Shown: positions 7,991-17,262, counted from the stretch's first letter. The stretch: DNA of 40,423 nucleotides from CAYLNG01 sp964497855 (GCA_964497855.1 CAZCFM010000012.1:1-40423); one strand, 5' to 3'. Translations and numbers: made by a program. The notes: generated by a model from the sequence alone, not told the origin.

Positions 7991-10900
7991 TTGCCTGCGT
8001 TTCTTACATTCAAGAATTTCCGCTGCGCCCTGATGATCGCTGCACTCGGCTGTTCTTCGCTCTCCGCCATGATCGATGAAAACGGCAACGGCGTCAGTGA
8101 CGTCTGGGAACAGCTCCACGGCCCGCTCATCGATCCGGACGGAGACGACGACGATGACGGATTCAGCAATTTCCAGGAAGCGCAGGCGGGCACGGACCCA
8201 ACCGATCCTCAAGACCATCCCCGCGTCTCGGAACTTCGCTCGGAAGACCCTTCCGAACTTCGGAACCGCTTCCCCACCACCGCCGGCGTTCACTATCAGT
8301 TCTACGTCTCGTCCGATCTCGCCTCCTGGTATCCCATCGGCCCCCGCTTGCGCGGCTTTGGTCGGATGGAAGATGTCGCCTTCCCCCTCGACGCCACCGC
8401 CAGCACCGGAACCGCCCTGGTCTCAAAGTGGTCCAACGTCAGCAGCGGCAACCTAAACACGATCAAAGGCTACGCCGGCTCCGGCAGTCCCGCCCCCACC
8501 CTCACCCGCGAACTCACCCAGCTCGAAATCAGCAGCAGCTCGCCCGATGAAAACAACATGGGCCACTGGATCCGCGGCTGGATCGTTCCCGACGAAAGCG
8601 GCCCCCACACCTTCTGGCTGGCCAGCGACGACTCGAGCGAACTCTGGATCTCCTCCGATGCCTCGTCCGCGAACCTCGCCCTCCGCGCCTCCGTCTCCCA
8701 GTGGACCTCCTTCCGCGAATGGACCCGCTACCCCTCGCAACAGTCCGGCCCCATCGACCTCGTCGCCGGCCAGCCCTACGCCTTCGAAGTCTTCCACCGC
8801 GAATACAATGGCGGCGACCACCTCTCCGTCGCCTGGACCCGCCCCTCCCGCGCTCCCGGCACCCGCGACATCATCGGCGGCAGCGCCCTCTCCACCGTCG
8901 GCCTCTCCCTCAACGATCTTCTCGGCGACGCCGGACGTCTCTTTTTCCGCCTCGAAGCCGGACACATCGACAGCGATGGCGACGGCGTGAACGACTACGA
9001 GGAATCCCTCATCGGCCTCAACCCCGACAAAAGCGCCAGCACCCCCCGAACCAACGACCGCGACGAGGCCCTGCTCATTCTCGCCGCTCCCCACAGCGTC
9101 AGTCTCGGCGTCGGTGCCGCCCGCGCCTACGAATCCACCGGCGAGGCCGCCGAATTCGTCATCTTCCGCAGCGGCGGCATCGCCCCCGTCACCGTCCACT
9201 ACAGCGTTTCCGGCACTGCCAGCTCCGGCATCGATTACACAGCCCTCACCGGCAGCGTGCAGCTCCCCGGCGGGGCCCGCGCCGCCTTCGTGCGCGTGTT
9301 TCCCCTCCCCGACGGCATGACCGAGCCCCCCGAATCCGTCACCCTCACCCTGCTCGAAGACCCCGCCTATATCCTCAACGCGCCCACGAGCGCCAGCGTC
9401 ACGATCGACGACGCGCCCGACATCGTCACCACCGCGATCCTGCGCCCTCCGCCCGGCCAGACCAGCGGGGCCTCCGGACACGCCGTTCTCCGCCGCGCCG
9501 GAAACTCCCTCTCCGCCACCTTCTCCCTCAGCTTCAGCGGACTCGACAGCCCCCAGCTCTCCGCCGAACTCCTCGTCTCCGACGATGGCCTCAGCGGCAC
9601 TCCCGCCCTTGCCTTGCCCCTCGGACAACTCTCCGGGCTCCCCTGGGCCTTCGACGACCTGCCGCCCCTCACCCGCAGCGACATCCTCGACGCCCTCGAC
9701 CAGGGCCGCCTCTGGGTCCGCGTCAACAGCTCCCTCATCGGACGTCTCGGCAACGCCAGCACGCCCCCCATCGCCTCCGCCCCCCTCCCCGCGCCCAGCA
9801 CGCCCGCTCTCAACGCCGAAGCCGCCCGCTTCCTCGCCCAGGCCACCTTCGGCCCCAGCCCCGCCGATGTCGCCGCCTACGGCAACACGCCCTACGCCAA
9901 CTGGATCGACGCGCAGATTGCCCTCCCCGCCACACTTCATCTCCCCTACGTCCAGGCCCGCCGCGCCGAATACCTTGCCCGCGACGGCAGCGACGGCTGG
10001 CAAGGCCCGCGCCAGGAGGCCTTCTGGCAACACGCCCTTACCGCGCCCGATCAACTCCGCCAGCGCATGGCCTTCGCCCTTAGCCAAATCTTCGTCATCT
10101 CCCAGTTCGGGGCCCTCGACGGCAGCCACGAGGCCGTCACCCTCTACTACGACATGCTCCTCGAAAACGCCTTCGGCAACTACCGCGACCTGCTCGAAGA
10201 CGTCACCCTCAGCCCCGTCATGGGCGTCTATCTCAGCATGATCCGCAACCGCAAACCCGACGAACTCACCGGACACGAGCCCGACGAAAACTACGCCCGC
10301 GAAATCATGCAGCTCTTCTCCATCGGCCTCGTCCGCCTCCACCCCGACGGCTCCGTGATGCTCGACCCCGAAGGCCGTCCCCTGCCCACCTACAGCCAGG
10401 CCGACACCGTTGCCCTCGCCCACATCTTCACCGGCTGGGGCCCCCACTACGACGACACCAATCCCCCGCGCTGGGACAATGGAACCATCGCCGACCGCTC
10501 CGGCTGGTTCCAGTGGGGCCGCGACGAAATGCGCCCCATGTCCTTCTACCCCGAATACCACGACACCGAAGACCGCACCCTCGTCGGCGGAGTCCTCATC
10601 CCCGGCACCCTCGACGGCCGCCAGCGCATGACCCTCGCCCTCGACACCCTTTTCCACCACCCCAACGTCGGCCCCTTCCTCGCCCGCCAGCTCATCCAGC
10701 GCTTCGTGACCTCCAATCCTTCGCCCGGCTACATCGCCCGCGTCGCCGCCGTGTTCGCCGACAACGGCTCCGGCGTCCGCGGCGACCTCGGCGCCACCCT
10801 CCGCGCCATCCTGCTCGATCCCGAAGCCCGCCACCCCGCCTACCGCGAAGGCATCGCCCGCGGCAAACCCGCCGAACCCGTCCTCCGCATGACCCGCCTC

Positions 10901-11446
10901 CTGCGTGGCCTCACGCCCGCCCCGCCCCGCGCCGGCGACTCCCGCTATTTCCTCAACTACCAATACGGCATGACCGAACAGGCCCCGCTGCTCTCCCCCT
11001 CCGTCTTCAACTTCTTCCAGCCCGTCTATTCGAACCCCGGACCCATCGCCCGCGCCGGTCTGCTTTCGCCCGAATTCCAGATCTTCTCCGAAACCACCGC
11101 CATCGGACAGGCCAACCTCCTCCACAACGCCATCCACTGGGGCATCTGGACTCCCGAAGAGGACGCCAACGGCAACGACCTCGTCATCCGTTTCGACTAC
11201 ACCCCCTGGGTCGCCCTCCTCAACAGCCCCGGCCTTACGCCCCTCCAGGCCCAGAATCTCCTTCTCGACCGCCTCGACGAACTCTTTCTCTTCGGAACCA
11301 TGACCCCGGCCCTCCGCCAGGACATCCTCAACGCCTACGCCGCCCTGCCCTCCTGGTTCGGCACCACCAACGAACGCCAAACCTCCCGCGTGCGCATGGC
11401 CCTTTACCTCATCCTCAACTCCCCCGAAGCCTTCGTGCTCAGATAA
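7991..11446 (+). CDS. Secreted multidomain DUF1800 protein
   Basis: An 1151-residue exported protein. The start is TTG 7991, chosen because it supplies K and R ahead of the hydrophobic signal segment (residues 12-26, ending SLSA); the in-frame ATG 8033 would remove the charges. Domains in order: TSP3-like calcium repeat (about 28-60, DPDGDDDDDGFSNFQE), PA14-like module (about 140-290), second TSP3 motif (about 327-345, DSDGDGVNDYEE), Calx-beta domain (about 369-475), linker, and a C-terminal DUF1800 domain (about 608-1150) starting ARFLAQATFGP and containing NYAREIMQLFSIGL. DUF1800 proteins are widespread in Planctomycetes and Verrucomicrobia beside DUF1501 and their biochemical role is unsettled. 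The DUF1501 gene starts four bases after the stop. No good Shine-Dalgarno is visible at the TTG. Confidence 0.85.
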   Translation: MPAFLTFKNFRCALMIAALGCSSLSAMIDENGNGVSDVWEQLHGPLIDPDGDDDDDGFSNFQEAQAGTDPTDPQDHPRVSELRSEDPSELRNRFPTTAGVHYQFYVSSDLASWYPIGPRLRGFGRMEDVAFPLDATASTGTALVSKWSNVSSGNLNTIKGYAGSGSPAPTLTRELTQLEISSSSPDENNMGHWIRGWIVPDESGPHTFWLASDDSSELWISSDASSANLALRASVSQWTSFREWTRYPSQQSGPIDLVAGQPYAFEVFHREYNGGDHLSVAWTRPSRAPGTRDIIGGSALSTVGLSLNDLLGDAGRLFFRLEAGHIDSDGDGVNDYEESLIGLNPDKSASTPRTNDRDEALLILAAPHSVSLGVGAARAYESTGEAAEFVIFRSGGIAPVTVHYSVSGTASSGIDYTALTGSVQLPGGARAAFVRVFPLPDGMTEPPESVTLTLLEDPAYILNAPTSASVTIDDAPDIVTTAILRPPPGQTSGASGHAVLRRAGNSLSATFSLSFSGLDSPQLSAELLVSDDGLSGTPALALPLGQLSGLPWAFDDLPPLTRSDILDALDQGRLWVRVNSSLIGRLGNASTPPIASAPLPAPSTPALNAEAARFLAQATFGPSPADVAAYGNTPYANWIDAQIALPATLHLPYVQARRAEYLARDGSDGWQGPRQEAFWQHALTAPDQLRQRMAFALSQIFVISQFGALDGSHEAVTLYYDMLLENAFGNYRDLLEDVTLSPVMGVYLSMIRNRKPDELTGHEPDENYAREIMQLFSIGLVRLHPDGSVMLDPEGRPLPTYSQADTVALAHIFTGWGPHYDDTNPPRWDNGTIADRSGWFQWGRDEMRPMSFYPEYHDTEDRTLVGGVLIPGTLDGRQRMTLALDTLFHHPNVGPFLARQLIQRFVTSNPSPGYIARVAAVFADNGSGVRGDLGATLRAILLDPEARHPAYREGIARGKPAEPVLRMTRLLRGLTPAPPRAGDSRYFLNYQYGMTEQAPLLSPSVFNFFQPVYSNPGPIARAGLLSPEFQIFSETTAIGQANLLHNAIHWGIWTPEEDANGNDLVIRFDYTPWVALLNSPGLTPLQAQNLLLDRLDELFLFGTMTPALRQDILNAYAALPSWFGTTNERQTSRVRMALYLILNSPEAFVLR

Positions 11447-11450
11447 GCCC

Positions 11451-12869
11451 ATGACCCAAGCCCCCCGCCACATCAGCCGCCGCCGTTTCATCGGACAGTC
11501 CGCCTGCGCCGGCCTCGGCCTCACCGGTGTCCTCTCCACCATCGGCACCCTCCGCCTCTTCAACGCCGCCATCGCGCAGGAGGGACCTCCCCTCGGCAAC
11601 GACTACAAATCCCTCATCTGCCTTTTCCTCTACGGTGGCAACGACGCCAACAACCTGCTCGTCCCCCGCGACCTCGCCGCTTACAGCGCCTACCAGCGCG
11701 ACCGCGGCATTCTCGCCCTCCCCCGCGCAAATATCCTGCCCATCAACCATCCGGCGGACGATGGACGCGAATTCGGTTTCCACCCCGCCATGGCCCCCTT
11801 GCAACCCCTCTTCAACAACGGCAAACTCGCCGTCCTCTGCAACGTCGGCACCCTCGTCGCCCCCATCACCAAGGCCGAATACCTCGCCGGCGGCGCCGCC
11901 ATCCCCCCGCACCTCTTCTCCCACAACGACCAGCAGGTCCAGTGGCAAACCTCCGTTCCCGACTCGCCTAAAAAAGTAGGCTGGGGCGGACGCCTCGCCG
12001 ACCTCCTGCAAAGCCTCAACGAGGGCTCGCAGATTTCCATGAACATCTCCATCGCCGGCTCCAACTTCTTCCAGGTCGGTGAAGAAGTCCTCCAGTACCA
12101 CGTCACCCCCTCCGGCAGCATCGGACTCTCCCAGTCCGACGTCACCTGGTCGCCCATGCCCGAAATGTATCACGCCACCGACCAGATGATCGGACGCAGC
12201 TACGGCCATCTTTTCGAACAGGAATACGCCGCCATCATGAAACGTGCCGTTTCCAACGACACTCTCCTCAAAACCGTTCTCGCCACCATCCCGCAGTACT
12301 CCGAACTTTTCCCCCTCAGCACCAGTCCCACCGGCGGCCTCAACCGCGTCGCCGCCCAGCTCCGCATGATCCTCCGCCTCATCCAGGCCCGCAATGCCCT
12401 CGGTATGCGCCGACAAATTTTCTTCGCCTCGCTCGGCGGATTCGACACCCACGACGCCCAGCTCGACGACCACCACGCCCTCCTTGCCGAACTCTCCAAC
12501 GCCCTCGCCGACTTCCAAGGTGCCTCCGACACCCTCGGCCTCTCCGAAAACGTCACCCTCTTCACCGGCTCCGACTTCAACCGCACCTACAACAGCAACG
12601 GCCGGGGCTCCGACCACGCCTGGGGCGGCCACCACCTCGTCATGGGCGGAGCGGTCAACGGAGGACAGCTCTACGGACGAATGCCCATTCTTACCAACGG
12701 CGGACCCGACGACACCGGCAGCCGCGGCAGCTGGATTCCCGGCATCTCCACCGACGAAATGTCCGCCACCCTTGCCCGCTGGTTCGGCGTTTCCCCCAGC
12801 GCCATGCCCTCCGTCCTCCCCAACATCGCACGTTTCGCCAATCCCAACCTCGGATTCATGCGCCCGTGA
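11451..12869 (+). CDS. Tat-exported DUF1501 protein
   Basis: A 472-residue DUF1501 protein. The N-terminus carries a twin-arginine signal (SRRRFIGQ at residues 9-16, followed by a mildly hydrophobic segment to about residue 42, ending AAIA), so it is probably folded in the cytoplasm before export. Family-typical stretches are LICLFLYGGNDANNLLVP, VLCNVGTL and FFASLGGFDTHDAQ, with metal-ligand-like acidic and histidine residues near GSDHAWGGHHLVMGG. DUF1501 belongs to the alkaline phosphatase / sulfatase-like fold group, but a substrate cannot be assigned. It follows the DUF1800 gene by four bases and overlaps the next gene by GTGA, so the three form one operon. Confidence 0.9.
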   Translation: MTQAPRHISRRRFIGQSACAGLGLTGVLSTIGTLRLFNAAIAQEGPPLGNDYKSLICLFLYGGNDANNLLVPRDLAAYSAYQRDRGILALPRANILPINHPADDGREFGFHPAMAPLQPLFNNGKLAVLCNVGTLVAPITKAEYLAGGAAIPPHLFSHNDQQVQWQTSVPDSPKKVGWGGRLADLLQSLNEGSQISMNISIAGSNFFQVGEEVLQYHVTPSGSIGLSQSDVTWSPMPEMYHATDQMIGRSYGHLFEQEYAAIMKRAVSNDTLLKTVLATIPQYSELFPLSTSPTGGLNRVAAQLRMILRLIQARNALGMRRQIFFASLGGFDTHDAQLDDHHALLAELSNALADFQGASDTLGLSENVTLFTGSDFNRTYNSNGRGSDHAWGGHHLVMGGAVNGGQLYGRMPILTNGGPDDTGSRGSWIPGISTDEMSATLARWFGVSPSAMPSVLPNIARFANPNLGFMRP

Positions 12870-13426
12870 AGAAACTCCTCCCCGCGCTGCTCGGCCTCGT
12901 CCTTGTCCTCATCCTCTGGCCGCGTCCTCAATCCCTCCCGCCTCCTTCGACGCCTCCCCCCGCGCCCTCGCCACCTCCCTTGGCGACCACGCCGCCCTCC
13001 CCGCCCCGCGTCCGACCTCCCGCCCAACCCTCGCAGCCCGCCTTCCACGCACCCGACCCGCGCGATCTCCTGCCCATCCCGCCCCATCCCGACGCCGTGT
13101 CCTTCGGCGGCCCCGCCTTCACCCCGAAACAGGAACCCGAGCGCCTCCACGACTTGTTCCGCATTTACCGCGAACGCTTCAATTCCTTCCCCAGCGGCGA
13201 AAACAACGCCCAGCTCATGAACGCCCTCCGCGGCAACAACCCCCAACGCCTCGGCATCTTTCCCCTCCAGCATCCCCGCCTCGACGCCGAAGGCAACCTC
13301 CTCGACGCCTGGGGCACGCCCTTTTTCTTCCACCTCCTCTCCCGCGACGAACTCGACATCCGCTCCGCCGGACCCGACCGTCAACTCTACACCCCCGACG
13401 ACCTCCTCTTCCCCCCGCCCCGATAA
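12866..13426 (+). CDS. Membrane-anchored proline-rich protein with a pseudopilin-like C-terminus
   Basis: This 186-residue protein begins at a GTG that overlaps the DUF1501 stop (GTGA). Residues 1-18 (VKKLLPALLGLVLVLILW) form one membrane anchor with no prepilin cleavage motif. Residues 20-60 are an extended proline-rich linker. The C-terminal part (about 105-186) contains NPQRLGIF, then LDAWGTPFFF, then IRSAGPDRQLYTPDD, an order like the calcium-site loop of GspG-type major pseudopilins. I infer a periplasmic anchored domain borrowed from pseudopilins that works with its two operon partners. It is not a true pilin because the methylated N-terminal helix is absent. The function is unknown. 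Confidence 0.6.
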   Translation: MKKLLPALLGLVLVLILWPRPQSLPPPSTPPPAPSPPPLATTPPSPPRVRPPAQPSQPAFHAPDPRDLLPIPPHPDAVSFGGPAFTPKQEPERLHDLFRIYRERFNSFPSGENNAQLMNALRGNNPQRLGIFPLQHPRLDAEGNLLDAWGTPFFFHLLSRDELDIRSAGPDRQLYTPDDLLFPPPR

Positions 13427-13435
13427 GCAAACGTA

Positions 13436-13582
13436 ACAATGGACCCGTGGCGCCCCCGCCACCTCAACGTCCCAAACAACCAGTAGTCACAATGGACCCG
13501 TGGCGCCCCCGCCACCTCAACGTCCCCAACAACCAAACGTCAGAAAGACGATAAGGCGGCGGGGGCGCCGCTGCTCCATTGT
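13436..13582. repeat. GC-rich repeat cluster: two direct copies and one inverted copy
   Basis: A unit of about 47 bases beginning ACAATGGACCCGTGGCGCC occurs at 13436-13482 and again at 13489-13535 (period 53, one mismatch over the aligned unit). A third, shorter copy lies inverted at 13555-13582, ending CTCCATTGT. The opposed GGCGCCCCCGCC and GGCGGGGGCGCC cores can pair into a long hairpin between the convergent 186-residue gene and the cupin gene, so the cluster may act as a bidirectional terminator. It looks like a dispersed REP-type element; only this cluster occurs in the window. Confidence 0.75.
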
Positions 13583-13613
13583 CAGATCAAACGCTACGGC
13601 GACACCCGCCACT

Positions 13614-14045
13614 CTATTCCTTCGGACGCGGGATCGAAACGGGCATCCCGTCGGTTCCGGCATACACCACAAGAATCACGGAGGGGATTTTGCCTTCGTT
13701 GGCTCCGGCGTGCCAGGTGTTCACGACTTCCGACAGGGCATCTCCCGCGCGGAGTTGGATGGCCTTGCCGTGTTCGGTGCGGACTGTCAGTTCGCCTTCG
13801 AGCAGAACCCCGGCGTTGATCACCGGATGCTGATGCTCGGGCAAGGCGGTTCCGGGTGGAATCGTGATGCGCAAAATCGTGACTTCCGGCTGTCCCGCCG
13901 GATACGCGGGCAGGAGCTGCCCGTCCCAGGAGCGCGTGGACTTCCACAGCGTCTCCGCGCGGATGCCCGCCACAGGTTTCGTCACGGGCCGCGTCGCGCA
14001 GCAGCCGGTCAGAAAGAGGAAAGAGAGAAGAGGCAATGTTTTCAT
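13614..14045 (-). CDS. Cupin-domain lipoprotein
   Basis: A 143-residue protein with a lipoprotein signal: MKTLPLLSFLFLTGC, with the lipobox LTGC and the acylated cysteine at residue 15. The rest is a single small cupin barrel: ITIPPGTALPEHQHPVINAG is cupin motif 1 (HxH and a later acidic residue), and the second motif region reads DALSEVVNTWHAGAN. The histidines suggest a bound metal. The start at 14045 is ten bases after the alaS stop and has AAGGCGGA just upstream, so it is probably cotranscribed with alaS. Longer in-frame starts inside alaS would destroy the lipoprotein signal. The substrate is unknown. Confidence 0.8.
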   Translation of the reverse strand: MKTLPLLSFLFLTGCCATRPVTKPVAGIRAETLWKSTRSWDGQLLPAYPAGQPEVTILRITIPPGTALPEHQHPVINAGVLLEGELTVRTEHGKAIQLRAGDALSEVVNTWHAGANEGKIPSVILVVYAGTDGMPVSIPRPKE

Positions 14046-14055
14046 GGGATCCGCC

Positions 14056-16725
14056 TTACCGAATCTGTCCTTCCAGCAATCCCGCCACAAGCGCAAGGGC
14101 CTCTTGGAGTTTGGAGGGGTCTTTGCCGCCGGCCTGGGCGCGGTCGGCTTTGCCGCCGCCGCCGCCGCCGCAGTGTTTGGCGAGGGGGGCGATGAGCTGT
14201 CCGGCGTTTGCGCCGCGGGCCTGGCATTCGGGGGCGACGGACACGTTGAAGAACACTTTGCCGTCGGCGCTGCCACCGAGCACAATCACGGCGGGGTCAA
14301 GCTGCTGACGCAGGCTGTCCATTGCGTCGCGCAGTCCGTTCGCGTCCACGCCGTCGAGCGCGGCGGCGAGGACTTTGACGCCCTTGATGTCCCGAACCTG
14401 CGAGCTCAGATCGGCGGCTTTAGCGCGGGCGGCGGCGGATTGCAGCTCCTTGAGTTCTTTTTCGAGGCTGTGGAGTTTGTGCAGGAGGGTTTCGACGCGG
14501 GCGGGGGCTTCCGCGGGTTTGACGCTGAGCGCGGCGGCGATTTCGTGCAGGAGTTGGTGCTCTTTGGCGGTGTGAACAGCGGCCTCGGCGGCGCAGACGG
14601 CCTCGATGCGCCGCACGCCGGAGGCGATGCTGCTTTCGTGCAACAGGCGGATCTGTCCGATCTCGCCGACGCGCTGGACATGGGTGCCGCCGCAGAGTTC
14701 CTTGCTCCAGCCGCCAATGTCCACGACGCGCACGATGTTGCCGTATTTCTCGCCGAACGTGGCAATCACCTCGGCGGGTTTCTGATCAAAAGGCGTTTCA
14801 TAGGCCTCCACAATGTCGTCATCGTAGAGGCGGCAATTGATCATGGCCTCGATTTCCGCGAGCTGGTCGTGGGAGACGGCCTCGAAATGGTTGAAGTCAA
14901 AACGCAGGCGATCCGGACCGACATGCGATCCTGCCTGGCGAACGTGGTTGCCCAACACGCTCATCAGCGCCCAGTTGAGAATGTGGGTGGCGCTGTGATG
15001 ACGCTGAATGTCGCGGCGGCGTTCGATATCCAAACTCAACGTTACCGCCATGCCCGCGTGAACGCCGTCCGGAACGCGGTCGAGTTTGTGCAAGTGGCGA
15101 CCACCTTCATCTTTGACGGTATCGAGCACGGCGCAGCGTTCGCCCGCGAGCTCCAGATGGCCGTGATCGCCGACCTGACCGCCCATTTCCGCGTAAAACG
15201 GCGTGGATTCGGCGACCAGGTAGCTGGCTTTTTCGCCGGGGATGATTTCGACGACGCGCGAGACATAGCCGGTCCAGGTCTCAGGATCGTAGCCGACAAA
15301 ATCGGTGGCCTCGCCTTCGCCGGCGACGCGGATGACGCTCTTTTTCTGCGCGTCGCGGGCGCGCTGGCGCTGCTGGTTCATGCAGGTTTCGAAGCCGTCT
15401 TTGTCCACCGCGAGTCCACGTTCACGGGCGAGAATTTCCGTGAGGTCGAGCGGGAAACCGTAGGTGTCGTACAGGGCGAAGGCGTCGGCGCCGGAGAGGT
15501 TGCCTTTTTCGGCAAACCCGGCGAAGAGGTTCATGCCGCGGTCGAGTGTGCGGTCGAAGGCGCTTTCCTCGGCGGCGATGACTTTGCGGACGACCTCGGC
15601 CTGTTTCCGAAGCTCGGGAAAGACATCGCCGAGACTTCCGAGAGTCGGAGCGACAAGTTCGGCGAAGAAACCGGGCAGGAGATTGAGGCGGCGTCCGTAC
15701 ATGACCGCGCGGCGGAGAATGCGTCGGAGGACGTAGTTGCGGCCTTCGTTGCCGGGAAGAATGCCGTCGGCAATCGCGCAGCAGAGGGTGCGGATGTGGT
15801 CACCGAGCACGCGGAAGACGACGTCGCGGGCCTCGTCGGGCGTGAGGTTGTTGACGTCCTTGGGAAGGGTGGTGCCGTAGGTCTGGCCGGAAAGTTCGGC
15901 GATTTTGGCGAAGATGCCGCTGAAGAGATCGGCGTTGTAGTTGCTGGGGGGCGAAGTGAAATCGGTGAAGCCTTTGGTGGTGGCGATGATGCCGGCGACA
16001 CGTTCGAAGCCCATGCCGGTGTCGACGTGGCAGGCGGAGAGGGGCTGGAACGTGCCGTCCTCGCGGGCGTTGTACTGCATGAAGACGAGGTTCCAGATTT
16101 CGATGCACCAGGGGGAACTGGCGTTGACGAGTTTGCCGCGGGTGTCGCCGGCGGGGGTGAGGTCGATGTGGATTTCCGAGCAGGGGCCGCAGGGGCCGGT
16201 GTCGCCCATCATCCAGAAGTTGTCTTTTTTGTTGCCGCGGACGATGCGTTCGGCGGGGTCGAGGCCTTCGCGGGTGAAGATGTCGGCCCAGAGGTCGTAG
16301 GCCTCCTGGTCGAAGGAAGCAGGGTCGTTGGGTCCGGGGGAATAGACGGAGGCGTAGAGGCGGTTTTTGGGGAAGCCCCAGACCTCGGTGAGCAGTTCCC
16401 AGGCCCAGGCGATGGCGTCGGCTTTGAAGTAGTCGCCGAAGGACCAGTTGCCGAGCATTTCGAAGAAGGTCTGGTGGTAGGTGTCGTAGCCGACGTCGTC
16501 GAGGTCGTTGTGTTTGCCGCCGGCGCGGATGCACTTCTGGGTGTCGGCGACGCGGGGCTGGGGCGCGGTCCGGTCACCGAGGAAGTAGGGGACGAAGGGG
16601 TTCATGCCCGCGTTGGTGAAGAGCAGGTTGGGCGAGGAGGGCATGAGGGGGGCGGAGGGGACGATGTGGTGTCCCTTGGAGGCGAAAAAATCGAGAAAGG
16701 ATTGGCGGACCTGGGCAGAATTCAT
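14056..16725 (-). CDS. alaS: Alanine-tRNA ligase
   Basis: Charges tRNA-Ala with alanine in the cytoplasm. The 889-residue protein (family about 875) has the class II catalytic core at the N-terminus: FTNAGMNPFVPYFLG, GKHNDLDDVG and HQTFFEMLGNWSFGDYFK. The editing domain has HHSATHILN (HxxxH metal site) and CGGTHV, and the C-Ala oligomerisation region ends with a glycine-rich GGGGGGKADRAQAGG segment. The start at 16725 gives the conventional MNSAQVRQSFLDFFASKGH beginning; an in-frame ORF reaches back to 16959 but would cross the promoter and the divergent clpS gene. The cupin lipoprotein gene follows ten bases after the stop. Confidence 0.97.
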   Translation of the reverse strand: MNSAQVRQSFLDFFASKGHHIVPSAPLMPSSPNLLFTNAGMNPFVPYFLGDRTAPQPRVADTQKCIRAGGKHNDLDDVGYDTYHQTFFEMLGNWSFGDYFKADAIAWAWELLTEVWGFPKNRLYASVYSPGPNDPASFDQEAYDLWADIFTREGLDPAERIVRGNKKDNFWMMGDTGPCGPCSEIHIDLTPAGDTRGKLVNASSPWCIEIWNLVFMQYNAREDGTFQPLSACHVDTGMGFERVAGIIATTKGFTDFTSPPSNYNADLFSGIFAKIAELSGQTYGTTLPKDVNNLTPDEARDVVFRVLGDHIRTLCCAIADGILPGNEGRNYVLRRILRRAVMYGRRLNLLPGFFAELVAPTLGSLGDVFPELRKQAEVVRKVIAAEESAFDRTLDRGMNLFAGFAEKGNLSGADAFALYDTYGFPLDLTEILARERGLAVDKDGFETCMNQQRQRARDAQKKSVIRVAGEGEATDFVGYDPETWTGYVSRVVEIIPGEKASYLVAESTPFYAEMGGQVGDHGHLELAGERCAVLDTVKDEGGRHLHKLDRVPDGVHAGMAVTLSLDIERRRDIQRHHSATHILNWALMSVLGNHVRQAGSHVGPDRLRFDFNHFEAVSHDQLAEIEAMINCRLYDDDIVEAYETPFDQKPAEVIATFGEKYGNIVRVVDIGGWSKELCGGTHVQRVGEIGQIRLLHESSIASGVRRIEAVCAAEAAVHTAKEHQLLHEIAAALSVKPAEAPARVETLLHKLHSLEKELKELQSAAARAKAADLSSQVRDIKGVKVLAAALDGVDANGLRDAMDSLRQQLDPAVIVLGGSADGKVFFNVSVAPECQARGANAGQLIAPLAKHCGGGGGGKADRAQAGGKDPSKLQEALALVAGLLEGQIR

Positions 16726-16762
16726 GGAAAAAATCCCGGTTGCGGGGTGGAAATGGGGGCGG

Positions 16763-16793
16763 ACTGTATGTAGGAAGAAGGGCGAAGTGTCAA
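16763..16793 (-). promoter_or_regulatory. Candidate alaS promoter
   Basis: On the minus strand a perfect TTGACA (plus 16788-16793) is followed by TACAGT (plus 16763-16768, spacer 19) or TACATA (plus 16767-16772, spacer 15). It is placed 38 or more bases before the alaS start. Confidence 0.5.
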
Positions 16794-16806
16794 GCCGGGC
16801 GCGAGG

Positions 16807-16835
16807 TTGACGCGGGGGGACTTTGTGCGTAAACG
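16807..16835 (+). promoter_or_regulatory. Candidate clpS promoter, leaderless layout
   Basis: TTGACG (16807-16812) and TAAACG (16830-16835) are spaced by 17 bases, and the -10 ends eight bases before ATG 16844. A transcript starting at the usual distance would begin at or next to the start codon. Confidence 0.5.
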
Positions 16836-16843
16836 ACGAAGCC

Positions 16844-17152
16844 ATGCAGCACAACGGAGGCTTTTTTAGCAACAATGGGATTGATACGCTTCCCGAAACC
16901 GTCACCCACAACGACCTGGATGCGCTGTGGAACGTGATCGTGTGGGACGATCCCGTCAATCTGATGAACTACGTCGTGTACGTGTTCCAGAAGGTGTTTG
17001 GCTACAACCGATCGCTGGCGAACAAGCTGATGATGGAGGTCCACAACGAGGGCAAATCGCTGGTCGCGACGGAGGGGCGCGAGCAGGCGGAGCTGCACGT
17101 GCAGCAGTTGCACCAGTACGGCCTGCAGGCCACCCTGCGCCGGTCGGAGTAG
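16844..17152 (+). CDS. clpS: ATP-dependent Clp protease adaptor ClpS
   Basis: A 102-residue adaptor that hands N-degron substrates to ClpAP/ClpCP. The core begins LWNVIVWDDPVNLMNYVVYV, followed by VFGYNRSLANKLMMEVHNEG and a final EQAELHVQQLHQYGLQATL strand. This is the ClpS fold with the N-degron pocket residues in the DDPVN loop and the MMEVH helix; the sequence resembles the type found in actinobacteria. ATG 16844 is preferred over the in-frame TTG 16823: neither has a well-placed Shine-Dalgarno, but a promoter-like pair ends eight bases before the ATG, and the TTG would lie within the -10 spacer. The gene is divergent from alaS. Confidence 0.88.
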   Translation: MQHNGGFFSNNGIDTLPETVTHNDLDALWNVIVWDDPVNLMNYVVYVFQKVFGYNRSLANKLMMEVHNEGKSLVATEGREQAELHVQQLHQYGLQATLRRSE

Positions 17153-17262
17153 AACACAGGGCTGACACTGTGGAACAGGTTGCCAAGTCAAAAAAACATT
17201 ACTACTGCACATATCAGTATTGCGAAGCGGCACGCGCTCTGCCATGAACGAGAGAATTCATC

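Noticed and set aside
8453..11599. Long minus-strand open frame (over 1000 codons) opposite the DUF1800 gene
   Set aside because: It is the antisense shadow of a strongly C-ending, high-GC gene that lacks TTA/CTA/TCA codons; its translation is low-complexity G/E/A/V-rich with no motif.
13864..16773. Plus-strand open frame of nearly 970 codons opposite alaS
   Set aside because: Shadow of the confidently identified alaS gene; translation is G/A/V/F-rich and has no recognisable domain.
16823..16843. TTG 16823 as the clpS start
   Set aside because: It lies within the spacer of the likely -35/-10 pair and the GGGGGGA upstream is too close to serve; ATG 16844 fits the promoter layout.
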